Positions 10,401-22,229 of a stretch of 64,000 nt of DNA are shown piece by piece (position 1 is the first letter of the stretch; the number at the start of each line of letters is the position of its first letter). The DNA is taken from contig OX387198.1 of the NCBI GenBank assembly GCA_947561715.1, positions 14,260,001 to 14,324,000 on the forward strand, given 5' to 3'. The translations under genes were made by a program, and so were the position numbers. The DNA comes from Ascidia mentula. Taxonomy: Eukaryota > Chordata > Ascidiacea > Phlebobranchia > Ascidiidae. The notes under the pieces were generated by a model. The model searched no databases, was not told the origin of the DNA, and saw nothing but the letters and a program-made list of their open reading frames with translations.

Positions 10401-12435
10401 TGTGTTTGGTAAAGTTGGACAATCATTACATGGATCGACATCACATACAGTAGATCTTCTCCAACAAATTGAATCCGAACACCAGAAGTGAGAAGGGCAC
10501 AATTTAAAACAAGCGTGATTGTCGGGGCATGTGCCATAATCGTAACAGACTTCCTCTTTGGTTTGAACGCAGGTAGTGTTACCCGATTTGGCGGAGTTGA
10601 AACATACACCGTGTTCGTCAAAACAGTTGCACAAATCAGGCGACCTGCGTCATACGATTTCTTAAGAAATATGCTTCATTGTGTTGTACTTATCATTATT
10701 TTACCACGATGGAAACGTGATGACATTTGCCGAACAGTTATACTCGTCACTTTTGTCAGGACAGTCAGTAATGTTATCACATACACTTGATCTTGCAACA
10801 ACCAATCGGTCAGTTGTGCATTGAAAACACAACTGTTTGTTAAAAGACGAATTAGAGGCAAAACGGATGTCCCTGTGCATACAAAACATGTTGGTAAATT
10901 GAGTTGGACGCAGAAATACTACCGAGGACTATACCTGATATCACCATTTTCCGCAGAATAACACAAATCTGACTTATCGTCACAATCTGCAACGCCATCC
11001 CATAAAAACAGTTGTGGAAGATTGCAATTCCGACCATTGCGAACACATTTAAACCCGAACCCGTTATCCCAGCGTTGAAAGGCCGGACAATCGTTACAAG
11101 GATCTCTGTCACACACAGTTGAACGTTTCCAACAAGTTGAGTTAGGACACATGAAGTGTGATGAACATCCACCGTTGCAAAAGTCTCTGTTTTTGCACGA
11201 TAAGATCCCCTTGCAAAATTGTTGGTAGGGAAGTGCACACGTCATGTTTGTGGGCCGGTAGATCCGTGCAGGACTGCAGCTGTGAAAGCGGAACTTTGTG
11301 TAAAAATTCAAAATAAACTTTGTCATTAAATATACAAAATTCACAACATTTGCTAATCGGTTCAGGCATTGAAATGCGTACTAGTTATTCGAATTCGAAA
11401 TACAGTAGGCATGGATGTACATCTTAACAGCAGAGCTACGGGTTTTTTCTTGCATTGTACGAATTAACGTCCCAATAATACACAAACCATATTCACAATA
11501 AGGTAGTTTTTTGTATCTTTTTATTATTATGCAACTTTTGTCCTGTGATACCCAAGTTAATTGCGAGGGCTATAACTTCCTTCAACAGATCATGAGTCAT
11601 TTAACGTTGAAGAACGTTCTACGCCACAATAACCTTTATACCACTTTCGCCATTGGGCTACCATCGATCCTCTTATTTAAAAAACACAACATGTTTTTAT
11701 TTTCAACTCGTCTATATTGCATTTAGATTTTCGTGTTGAATTTCTCTTTTAGGTCAGGTGACTGAAAAACAACGAACAGAAAAAATGTCTTCTTTTGAAG
11801 TAATAAACACTTCGTTGTTGAATCTTTACGTAGCTTTAGTATTTTACCTCACGTAAGGAGAAAATGGGCTGTATGGACGAGTTGAGGAGTTCTCAATTAC
11901 CGAGTTCCAATTACTAAAAATCATTCCAGTAGTTGTTTCAAAAATTCCTTGCTATAAACTTGGAATAATAATGGTTAGATTCACCTTTCAATTAATAGGA
12001 ATTGGTTGTTTTGAGGAACCGGCAGCTGATCAACGACTTTAATTTCATCACTTGCATCCAAGCAATCAACATAGCCATCACAAAATGATCCGGCGTTGAT
12101 AAGTTTTTTGTCAGCATCGCATTGAAATTCTAAAAGGCTTGTTTATATGTAACCATGCAAAAATAATCAGGCACTTGGTGCCAAAAATCTTTTGACTTTC
12201 CCACTGTAAAGTACACATTATCTAATTCAAGCATTTATAACAAGCATTTGAAGCACTACCGGTTCTGCACAAAACCACTGGAAATATTGGTCACGAATCA
12301 TCAAGATATGTGGCTTCATAACTTAACTAAAACAATATTGTTTCTATTATTTTTACCTGGAATTTTGAGATATGGAGAAGACAACGAACCAGGAATGATG
12401 ATGAACAAAACGAACAAAATCTTTAAAACGAACAT
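7402..12435 (-). CDS. LDLa-repeat 7TM receptor A (relaxin-receptor-like), intact
   Basis: Fifteen exons: 12357-12435, 11985-12129, 10935-11279, 10705-10872, 10258-10644, 10032-10214, 9815-9905, 9475-9750, 9207-9338, 8985-9149, 8617-8913, 8382-8562, 8017-8194, 7749-7960 and 7402-7685. They total 3123 nt (1040 residues) with every phase matching. Residues 1-26 are a signal peptide (MFVLKILFVLFIIIPGSLSS). Residues 27-640 are cysteine-rich LDLa-type modules ending in D-x-S-D-E. Residues 640-1005 are seven membrane segments and the tail is about 35 residues. TM2 (SDFLMGIYLL), TM6 (TDFLCWVP) and TM7 (LPINSSLNPLIY) resemble the LGR/RXFP and GRL101 type; the TM3 end reads FRLY instead of DRY. No leucine-rich repeats are seen. 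Exons 3-4 and 5-6 are an internal duplication. The intron after exon 13 needs a GC donor. It should be a cell-surface G-protein-coupled receptor; the ligand is unknown. Confidence 0.85.
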
Positions 12436-13330
12436 TTTATTCCTGAGTGGTAACTGGAAATATTGGTTCTTCTCTCTTACCCCTGCGAATCTGCACTGAC
12501 TCATTGGGAAACGTTGTAAAACTGACAGCATTCGTCAGTAACTTTTACAAAATTTGTCCTGTACGGATCTGTCGACTGGCTAAAACCGCAGAATTGTGTC
12601 AAAACACGATTTTCTGACATTGGCACGTGGGTTGGCCACAACTCAGTAAAATTCATGTTCTAACTGTTTTCATGCACACCTCAAACAGGCAGTTCATCAA
12701 CAAAGGGATGAGGGTTTTGTTGGTAATAAACGGATGTCGTTGTTTCTCTGAGAATAGAACAAACAAACCAATTATCCGTCAATTCTTCCGCCAACGCTCG
12801 CAAACCTATGCCAGCTACTGTCTTTGCACACACTTTTGCCTTTTTCAACAACAACAAACTTCAAAATGACATAAACGATGAATGCGGTTTAATCCGAAAT
12901 TTAACCGATGACGTCCCGACTAGAAATAAAGTAAGAAAAAAAAATTGACACAAATCTGTTGTAATCCACGAAATTATTGTGGTTTTTAATACTAGCAATT
13001 TTAAGCAGCGCTGTGTTTTTGACACTTTACAAAATTTTATCTCTTAAGCATAGTAAATCACGGTTTAGGAAGTAGCAACTATGAAGTGACTCAACGGTTC
13101 TTAATTAATCACCAACGCGACTACAATCACTTCCTATGTATGAAAACACCACAGACGGTTGCGTGGAAACAAGAAACCAATCATGAGTGTCATTTCACTA
13201 TGGCTCAGCAATAAGATTGAAGTTGCCTAACTACGAACGAAGAACGACATAACAATTGGAAAAAAATATGCCAAATTCATTCATCTGTGTTTTGTCCCGC
13301 GTGTACATTAAGACAAAATCTACTGACATT
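12436..13330. repeat. Upstream flank of receptor A, shared with B and C
   Basis: About 12600-13260 is similar to 25950-26480 (upstream of B) and 31970-32600 (upstream of C), including the strings gcacgtgggytgg, aacaggcagttcatcaac and gactcaacggttcttaat. The promoter regions were therefore duplicated with the genes. No separate gene is supported, and no clear TATA box stands out. Confidence 0.65.
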
Positions 13331-13335
13331 ACATG

Positions 13336-14220
13336 CTGTTGTGGTCACGCCTTATTACGGATACACGACAGCAACAGTACGCTTGCATGCTATAGCCTCA
13401 TGATTCGTGGAATGTGGCGCAGTCCATTCTGCATGATTCTTGTTTGTGTGCGTGGTATTTTAAATGCAATTTACTTTCGTATAAATGCGTGTGTGTTTGC
13501 CTTGTTTTTCATCCTATGGTTTTGCAATTATTCGAACAAAGAAACACAGCAGAGTTATTGGCGACGAGGACGGGATCAACCAACTGAACTTGGTACACGC
13601 AGTTTGGTATTGTAAATATTTTAGTTTGCCCGAAGATGGAAAAAGTTGCGAAGCCTATTCAAGAACAATTACAACAGCTGCAAAAGCGTCACGATGAATA
13701 GCGAGAAGAACAACGAAGGTGTTATGACGAAGAACGGAAGTGTCACGAAGAACAAATGAAGTTGATTTTTGCCCTTAGTTGAAAGTCTGGCTCAAGTGGA
13801 AACGCTGCACCTTCTGATGCTACGCCAAGCTTTTCGTCATTTGACGCAACATCCTAAGTTGTGGGACTACTTGTCGAGCTTTACTACGTTTATACGGGCG
13901 CATGCTGTACCTGAAACGAGGGTGACTCAGGTTTTTTTGACAAACCAAACCACCACACCGTTCATGTTATCCAATCTGGCTGGACAAAGCTCTCATGCAA
14001 AGACCGTCAACGATCTTTCTATTAAAGGCATCAAAGCCTTTATGAAGGAACAGTTCGATCCAAAGCGTTTTGTTGCGCTACGCCTTGAACTATACGTCAA
14101 ACGTTTTTCTCTTTGCTTGATTGCGTTCACATTGGTTCAAATACAACTTTCATTTCCTGTATCTGACAAACCCGCGTCTTTTTTAGTCTACTTTTATTGC
14201 CAAAATTTTAAAAAATTATG
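13336..14220 (+). pseudogene. Ty3/gypsy relic: LTR end, primer site and gag remnant
   Basis: TGGCGACGAGGA at 13559-13570 is complementary to the 3' end expected of a serine-type tRNA and is a common gypsy primer-binding site. The sequence before it, perhaps from tgttgtggtcacgcc at 13336, would be the 5' LTR. About 65 bp later a frame opens with MEKVAKPIQEQLQQLQKRHDE and hits a stop. Further on, 13900-14100 encodes a gag-like stretch (SNLAGQSSHAKTVNDLSIKG, then FMKEQFDPKRFV). Internal stops and frameshifts, and the absence of pol, show a dead fragment in the 5' flank of receptor A. Confidence 0.6.
13559..13570 (+). promoter_or_regulatory. Gypsy primer-binding site (tRNA-Ser type)
   Basis: TGGCGACGAGGA begins with the TGG that pairs with a tRNA CCA end, and it is followed by a gag-like frame. 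It marks the inner end of a relic 5' LTR. Confidence 0.55.
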
Positions 14221-16059
14221 ATTAGATCAAAGTTTATGAGGTTGCAAAATAAAATATCTTACAATTCGCACATTGTTGTTGCATGAGTTTGACTAGGTCC
14301 GTCCATCCCCACCACAAACTGGAATATATGTGAACGGACATGCTCCAAAGAATACAAGAATTATAAGAAGTTTATACTAAAATGGATTCAGCCTTCCTTC
14401 TTTCCAAAGGCAGAACATTAACCTCAGTCGAAAGCAATATGGAATTATTTAGGGTTGCAATGAAATGACTTTTGGGAACTTTTGCATCAGAAACAAGCAT
14501 GCGTTATGATAGGTTTCTCCATTCGCACCACATACAGGCAAATATATCTTAAAGCATTCGCTAGTGCCAAAAAAACGTATTAACACTGACACTGAATCAC
14601 ATGTTTATCGTATTAATTAGTCCTTTGACACCGTCCACGTGCCGCTTCGGTCATTGTGAAACAAAGAATTACGGTAAGCAACAGCGCTTTAACAACTGTC
14701 ATTTTCCCCATGTGTCTTAACAAATCTGCAGCGAAGTGCGAAACAAAAAGTAAAAGTGAAGAAGTGATATACAACATAACTGCAAATGTCCAGGAACTTC
14801 TGACTTCAAAATTTGCACTTTTGATTCGTAATGGTTGTAGCGTTTCGGCTCTAGATTTAACTAAGCTGCCTGAAACACCGGCACACCCCAGACTCCAGAT
14901 CGTGTAATACAATGAATAGAAAACAAACAGTTACTAACACAGTCGCATGGTGGCACTCATAGGCTAAACGTTTATACATGGGATATCATTGAAACACAAA
15001 CACTACAGCCAAGAACAGTCCAATGGCATTTACCAAACCAGCAGTTGAACGATCGCAAAGTAAAATTTCCTTTTGTCAGTACATTTGGACCTTCTTAATC
15101 ATTAACCATCTTTTGCCACTTATATTACAACACACAAGACAAAACATAAATTTTTAATCCTTTGAGACTGTTGCGTTTTAATGCGTGTTCTTCTATTGAC
15201 TCCGTAAATCCGACACCAATTAGGTAAACAATCTTTTATTAAGATGGCTGAAACGTACGGCAGCAGTCTAAATAAAACCATAAGTAGAATGGAATCGTGT
15301 GGAATCACCACAGAATGGATGAATTCACCTTCACGTCCCCCACCAACCTTTTTCTTACTTTTTCTTCTCCTCACACAAGCAAGTACAACTCATGTATATA
15401 GTGGCACAGGTCAAAGGCGCCCGCAAGGCATGTCACGGCGGACCAACAAGTTACAACAGTTTTAAAGACGAGGTTATTGGTTTAGAGTCAGGGCGGTCGT
15501 TGTTTAAAGGTCTGTAATTATTATAGTACCACGTTTGGTTTGACCATTGTACGTGGGAACCTGGTCACGAGTATAAACAGTTCCAATATTACAATTTTCA
15601 TATTAATATACACTGTGTTCGCTACGAGACTCTAAAGATACAGCAATATAGCACTTATTTGAATAGAACCTAGTAAAATTTTCTCCTATGGAAATGTGGT
15701 CAACTAATTTGATTGATATCGTGTGTTTTTATACCGCTTGTGAATTGATTCTGTGAATTATTTCCTATGCTGTTGAAAGTGGCCCTGGCGACTTCCACCT
15801 TATTTTAAATATGTCCGCTATCTCGGAAACTTTAGTTTCAGGCTAAAATCTGTCAGTATTCTTGCTTTGCTTTTTTATAGACACTGATTATGCTTTTTTA
15901 TATAGTGACCAATGTGCAAAGGACAAGTCTTGAGTTTCACAATAGCAACGAAAAAGGAAATCTGCAAAAATCCAATGAAGCGGGAAGGTGATTAAGTTGA
16001 TTTACTTTAATGTTAAACATGTCTGTTCATGAATATCTTTACATATACAGGGTTAATAG
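14221..16059. other. Intergenic region, little recognised
   Basis: AT-rich spacer between the gypsy relic and the 3' flank of locus B. The only coding hint is a signal-peptide-like minus frame at 14613-14711, listed separately. A plus frame of 73 codons at 15244 has no supporting features. Nothing else is recognised. Confidence 0.5.
14613..14711 (-). other. Possible signal-peptide exon or tiny secreted peptide
   Basis: The minus strand encodes 32 residues, starting MGKMTVVKALLLTVILC and ending AARGRCQRTN before a stop. The hydrophobic core and the Ala-rich end look like a signal sequence. No downstream exon, strong donor or paralogous copy was found, so it may be chance. Confidence 0.2.
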
Positions 16060-17205
16060 AATCCATATTTTGTTCAAAGAATCAACTGGTGGAGGAAAAT
16101 TTGGTAAGAAGTGTTGAATTTAATGTATAGACAATTATATACCATTACTTTGTTCACCCCATTTATACTTTCAGAACTGTTTACCTGGCAAAAAATGGGA
16201 GATTGTTTTGTGTTTTAAAGGTAAACCGCGTTGTTTGTAAAGAAGTGAACAAGCATTAAACAATTAAACAATTAATCCATAATGTCAAAATGTTATTTTG
16301 AAGAATTTCCGAAAATTGAAAGTGATTTATCTTAGCTGTATGAAACCGAAATAAACAGCCCTATTTCGAAACGCGGGCACCCCAATGTCGTTCAATACTT
16401 TGGACACTTCGGGTGATTTGCATATAGGAATACTTAAATACTTAATTTTGTACCAATGGTTCGATGCGATTCTATGTAGAAAACAAGTCAGTGGGTTTGC
16501 ATGTTTGCTGTTCTTTTTTACTAAACTTAGCAAGGGCAGTGGCGTTACACCATCGTCTATAGATCTAGAAGGCAAGTGTTGACTTCCCGATACGAACTAA
16601 ATTTAAAAACATATTGCTGCAGGAAAACATAAACCAACCATTGTTCTTCAAAGTTCAAAAACAGGCACGAATAGGTTTATGATATGTTCCAAAACCCACA
16701 AAATGTTTCAGTGCCACATTTTTATTCGAAGCGATATGCGTATTACACTCCCGGAGTTTTAATTTATGTGCTACAGTTTCTCTCAGAAACGACATCAAAC
16801 ATTAAAATTCTGTGGGTGGTTTCCCCCGAATATTTGTAGATGATTTCACTCGTTTTCTACAAAGTGTGATTGACATTGTAAATGGGCGCTCATAATGCTG
16901 TATTTACTCTAAAAGGTGCAATGTCAACCTTACTAATACATTCTTTTTTACTATAGGGGATCGGTATCATCTAGGTTTATCCACATATTGGGAAACAAGG
17001 TATATACGCAAGGAAATACTAGGCAAACACCCATCTATTCTTTCCGCTTTAGCAATTAAATATGAGTGCAAAGAAACATTATAAGCCCTTTATATGAACA
17101 AACACAACAGTGCAAACTTAAACAAACAAGATCCAAGTTCCATTATATTCCGTTGTGGCTAAGTGGTGGATTTCTTGTAGCAAAATATTAATGTGAGATT
17201 AAACT
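16060..17205. repeat. 3' flank of locus B, paralogous to 54090-55085
   Basis: This stretch matches 54090-55085 through many diverged blocks, such as atgtcgttcaatac, ggacacttcgg and the region around tcccgatacg. In both places it lies on the 3' side of receptor-derived sequence: B here, the satellite and copy D there. It therefore marks the downstream end of a duplicated receptor unit. No gene is supported. Confidence 0.65.
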
Positions 17206-20041
17206 TTACACAGCAGTCTCTAAAGGAAGAACACTTCCACGAGCTTGTGGTGTGGGTTCCTCTGGAGTGTGAAATTTAAAACCGCGAAGTTTGTTAATCA
17301 GCAACTTCGGAGCATTAGAGTAGATCAAAGGATTCAGAGAGCTGTTGATGGGAAGAAGGATGATTGTTGACAAAGCGTAGATCACCGGAGGTAAAGGAAT
17401 TCCACCGAGGTTCATAAAAGCCATGACTGATATTGGAACCCAACACAGGAAATCAGTAACGATTAGACGAAGAATTTTCTTCTGCATCTCTAATTAGAAA
17501 TAATAAATATGATTTGTAATTAATCTCCGTTGGTATTGAAAACATAATACAACCCAAGTTTTGCTGTTCCGCTCTTCCTTGTTCAGTTTTCTGGTTTACT
17601 TTTTGAGCACTGGCAGAGGATTTTTTGTAAATCAGAAAGTATGAAACCGCCACAAACATGAATGCTATCAAGTTGAGAATGATGATAGAAATTGAATATC
17701 CCCATGCTTTGTCGTTTGGTGTTACGTAAAGTTTGCTGATGCAGACGCTGTTGGTGCTGTAGTATCTAAAAAAGTAGTATATGTTTGTACTAATTTTTCT
17801 TAAGTAGATGCATACACTTGCCCTATGTATCCTGATATTTCAAACATATCTGTGTACTGGTAGTGCGCAAGGATTTGCAGAAAATCATTCCAAGATTTTG
17901 CCTTTCGTAGACGCATTATGACAATGCTTAGTGCTTCGGAATTATAACCCGTGTTGTTATGTTTTAATGTAACAAATCGCTCCATGAAGGATTTCATACC
18001 TAAAAAACAAGTGATTGTTTTTAAAAAACAGAAGCAGCCTAGTGTTTTTGAATCTAATACTATCACATATGACTGGACATGTTTATGCATAAACAGAAAA
18101 TATCGATAGCCAAACCTAAGTAATTATTGTAAAATCCTACAACATGTTACTGAAACTTCCTGAATACATGAAATGAACTTATTTTCAAACTCAACAGCAG
18201 TGTTGTCGAAAAACGGATTTTCTTTCATCCAAGCCTTGGTTTCAAAAAAATGATCAAATTCTGATGAAAGTGCAAAAAATGCAATGAAAATTGAAAGCAG
18301 CCAAGAGACAGCAATGCAAAGAAGAACTGTCGCAAAACTAGGATTCCTCGATGCAAGGAAAGGCTGAACAGAATGTTGGTAAAGAAAAGATGAAAACTAT
18401 AAGACAGAAACATACGTTTGTTACAGAATACAAACGAAATACTGTCAACAGAACCATTGTAAACACAGACATTTCGCTGGAAAGAATCACTAAAACGCCA
18501 ATTGCACTACAGTTCAAACTTGACCTCCATGCAAGATCATTGGCACAATAACTCCCGGAATACCGGACACCAGCAGCACCAAGCATGAGGAGATAAATTC
18601 CCATGAGAAAGTCGGATATTGACAAGTTAAGAACCAGAAGGTGATTAGTTCGAAATGCAGCTGATGGTGATTTTTCACATGCCAATATCTTTGTCTCTGA
18701 AATCATCACAACCTGTCAAATTATAAATGTTCCATTATTTTTGCACATCATATTTTCAGGCCTGAATTTAAGCATCTCCAAACCAAATTTCCAATTAGAG
18801 CCAGAAAAGCCATGATCCATACAAGGGCTCGCAGAAATGGGTTTGCGATCAGTTCGTATCGTGATGAAAATATATTTTCGTCAGTACCTTTAGTTAGAGT
18901 TGGACATTCATCACTCCAGTCAGAGCAATCGCCAATACCGTTGAATTTCTGTGGTGTGTTGTTATATTTCTTGCAAAGTTTTTCCTCATGAAAATGAACA
19001 AACCTTTTTCTTTTCAACAAACAATGGGTTTTGATTTTCGCAATAAAACCTTTCGTCTTTTGTGCAGTTCATTTCGTCACTTTGGTCGTCACAGTTGATG
19101 TTGAAATCGCACACTTCATTCTTACCGATAGAAATCTGAATTACAATAAAATGAAAATTGCGATAACGATAGCAGAAATCTGAAAGCGATGTAACTACCC
19201 AAAATTGGAAAATCTCTACCCAAAATTAACCAATCACAAAAATTATTATTAATTATGCTAGCCAAGATTCTTACCTTAGCTCCGTTCAATACCAAACATT
19301 TTACTCTTTCTTGTTTCGTGCAATTTTCTGAGTATTCGTCACTTCCGTCATGACAATCCACAAAACCGTTACAAAATATCGACTCAGGAATTTGGAAATA
19401 AAGTGCGTTGGTTGTTTTGCAATACGTCCGGTTGCAAATATCATTGCTTTCATCCGAAAAAAAACTTTCATGACTGTTTGGGTCATACAGGTAAGTACAG
19501 TCGAGATTATTATCACAGAGCAGGTTGCTGCTAATTGTCCCGCTGTAATACTAAGGTAATAAAAATTTAATCAATATTAGCTTAATTTTTCTAAAATTTA
19601 TCCATACCCCGTGCACATTTGAAAAATAAAAGCACATCCAATCAACTGGAATCTGACCTTTCTGATGTTGGCATTCTGTGGATTTGGTTGCGTTTTGTCT
19701 AAACAAAGGGTTAATAGCATTTGTGATTTACTCTCTGTTTTTTTTCTAACCAAATGTGGACAGAATTTTTCGGATCTTTGTACTAAACTTGCTTTAATGT
19801 TAATCAGATTTGTTCTTCTGGCACTCAAGTTTCTAGTGTTTATTTGAAACCGACGTTTCGTCTGCCATCCGGCGAGACTTCCTCAGGGTTAAACACAAAA
19901 ATCGCAAGAAAACACAAGAAAAAGGGAACTGGATAACACTGGCACCGCTTGTATCAACAAGTGACCAGGTGTGTAGCGGGGCGTAACACTTACAACAAGT
20001 TGTTGTAAACAGCTGGAAAATAGACGCATTGCTCCTTGTCA

Positions 20042-20666
20042 TTAACACAATGGTTGTTCTTGTGAATGTGGAGCGTCTCCAGGAACAGACGTTTTGTGTG
20101 GTCCTCCTCCATCTCTAGGACTCGGACCTCGTCGGTTAACTCGGTGGCCGAGTGTGGCAGCGTGTTTTGCCAGTGCTGTCCTCTGGCTGTTCTTCGCTGC
20201 AACGTCGCGGCGATGCTCTTTTAACCGCGTCTGCAACGCTCTTCCGGTTTCACCGATGTATGCTCCACCGCAGTCCTTACATGGAATGTAATACACAACG
20301 CCTTTGGGTTGGGCCGTACCCTTCTCGATAGGGTGTGACACCATCTTGCCCAGTGTTCTGTGTGGCTTTGTGTAGACCGCAATACCATAGTCCAACATCA
20401 TACGCCTCAGCGTGTCAGTTAAAACAGGAATATATGGCAAAACGATCGTACCGGTAGTTGGCGCTGTTTCTTGTGGCTTGAACGCGGGCTTTCTTCTGAA
20501 CATCCATGACGGATACAGATTTTTCCGCAGTGCATTCTTGATAAACTTCACCTCTTTGTCACGATCTTCTTCTCTGGAAACCAGAGCATCGGCTCTATCC
20601 ATCAGTGACCGCACTACCGCTGTCTTGTGCTGTATCGGATGTGCCGACTTGAACGACAGGTACCGA
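20042..20666 (-). pseudogene. Penelope-like RT tail and GIY-YIG domain, left copy
   Basis: The minus frame contains an arm rich in basic residues (KNALRKNLYPSWMFRRKP), a linker, and then the GIY-YIG domain with its leading CxxC (IPCKDC) and the conserved Arg of TRLKEHRR. After HRVN the frame shifts relative to the right copy, so the true C-terminus (continuing DEVRVLEMEED in the other copy) is lost. The 5' end stops at the palindrome centre. Confidence 0.75.
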
Positions 20667-20694
20667 GAAGGGTACGGCCCAACCCAAAGGCGTT

Positions 20695-21000
20695 GTGTAT
20701 TACATTCCATGTAAGGACTGCGGTGGAGCATACATCGGTGAAACCGGAAGAGGGTTGCAGACGCGGTTAAAAGAGCATCGCCGCGACGTTGCAGCGAAGA
20801 ACAGCCAGAGGACAGTGGCAAAACACGTTGCCACACTCGGCCACCGAGTTAACTTCGACGAGGTCCGAGTCCTAGAGATGGAGGAGGACCACACAAAACG
20901 TCTGTTCCTGGAGACGCTCCACATTCACAAGAACAACCATTGTGTTAATGACAAGGAGCAATGCGTCTATTTTCCAGCTGTTTACAACAACTTGTTGTAA
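20695..21000 (+). pseudogene. Penelope-like GIY-YIG domain, right copy
   Basis: The frame covers the GIY-YIG domain and its natural C-terminus up to TAA (ending FPAVYNNLL). It is shorter at the 5' side than the left copy and starts at the junction, so it has no reverse-transcriptase part. It shows what the frameshifted left copy should look like. Confidence 0.7.
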
Positions 21001-22229
21001 GTGTTACGCCCCGCTACACACCTGGTCACGTGTTGATACAAGCGGTGCCAGTGTTATCCAGTTCCCTTTTTCTTGTGTTTTCTTGCGTTTTTCTTGCGAT
21101 TTTTGTGTTTATGCGCTTGATGCAATATTGCTAACATAACCCTGCGGAAGTCTCGCCGGATGGCAGACGAAACGTCGGTTTCAAATAAAAACTAGAAACT
21201 TGAGTGCCAAAAGAACAATTCTGATCAATAAGTATGCCTGGCAGCAAAAATAGCAGTATATTTGCTTTAATGTTATAGCTAAACAATACTTACATATGTT
21301 TTTTACATCCCGTTATCGTTGTCGATTGACAAAGGCATTCATCACTCAGATCAGGACAATCAATGACGTCATCACAAACTTGTGACTTCGAAGTTCGAAG
21401 TTATCGTTTGGTCATTGATGCACTGGAAGCATAAGGTGTTGTTGAAGGTCACCGAAGAGAATACGCGTATGTCCCTGTGAAAACTGATTGTAGTTTATGG
21501 CAGTCACAAAATGCAGCAACACTTACCTTGGATCGTCCATAAAATCATGTTCAACCGAAGAGTAACACAAATCACCACCATCATCACAATCGTAAACTTG
21601 GTCCCATAGGAGCTGCTGTGGTAACTTACACACAGCACCAATTCTAACACATTTGAAACCATGCCCTGTGTTTGGTAATGTGGGACAATCATTACATGGA
21701 TCGCCATCACATACAGTAGACCTCCTCCAACAAATTGAATTCGAACACCAGAAGTGAGAAGGGCACAATTTTTGACAAGCGTGGTTGTTTGGACAGGAGC
21801 CGTAATCGTAACAGACTTCCTCTTTGGTTTGTACGCAGGTAGTGTTACCCGATTTGGCAGAGTTGAAACATACACCGTGTTCGTCAAAACAGTTGCACAA
21901 ATCCGGAGACCTGCGTCATACGATTTCTAAAGAAATGGGCTTCATAGTGTTGTACTTATCATTATTTTACCACGATGGAAAACTGATGCCATTAGCCGAA
22001 CAGTTATACTCGTCACTTTGTCAGGACAGTCGGTAATGTTATCACATACACTTGATCTTGCAACAACCAATCGGTCATTTGTGCATTGAAAACACAACTG
22101 TTTGTTAAAAGACGAATTAGAGGCAAAACGGGTGTCCCTGTACATATAAAACATGTTTGTAAATTGACTTGGACACAGAAATACTACCGAGAAATATACC
22201 TGATATCTCCATTTTCTGCAGAATAACAC

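Larger units (their letters stand above)
19803..21261. mobile_element. Head-to-head pair of truncated Penelope-like elements
   Basis: Two copies of one element 3' end face outward. The left copy is on the minus strand (about 19803-20666) and the right copy on the plus strand (about 20667-21261). Each encodes a GIY-YIG endonuclease region (YYIPCKDCGGAYIGETGR, then LKEHRRD) typical of the C-terminus of Penelope-like reverse transcriptases. The left copy adds about 110 residues before it. The left copy has lost 2 nt after HRVN and is frameshifted; the right keeps the frame to its stop. A 14-bp target duplication ttgctttaatgtta flanks the pair (19789-19802 and 21262-21275), so it entered as one unit. 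Receptor D keeps the empty site at 57682-57695. The reverse-transcriptase core is absent, so neither copy is autonomous. Confidence 0.85.
17206..22229 (-). pseudogene. Receptor B1: 7TM part and second LDLa set, broken
   Basis: Exons match receptor A one for one: 17206-17489, 17554-17765, 17822-17999, 18183-18363, 18416-18712, 18784-18948, 19004-19135, 19275-19550, 19608-19698, 21294-21483, 21527-21910 and 21971-22167, plus the end of exon 3 at 22200-22229. Lesions: the TM4-exon donor GTAAAT of A reads ATAAGT; exon 6 carries a 7-bp tandem duplication (ttcgaag twice, 21387-21400); exon 4 lacks one T in its cactttgtc run; and a Penelope-like pair sits in the exon 6/7 intron. Exon 3 is cut after about 30 bp and joined to exon 10 of copy B2. 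TM2, TM6 and TM7 motifs are kept in the individual exons. The GC donor after exon 13 is also kept. It is probably non-functional, though a short transcript of exons 7-15 cannot be excluded. Confidence 0.8.

Noticed and set aside
10149..10790. Plus-strand frames opposite the LDLa exons, also at 9550, 19350, 22723, 28982 and 29910
   Set aside because: They are mirror frames of conserved minus-strand exons; their conservation between copies is explained by the receptor exons.
15244..15465. 73-codon plus frame with a hydrophobic middle
   Set aside because: No splice partner, paralog or domain, and the composition fits random AT-rich spacer.
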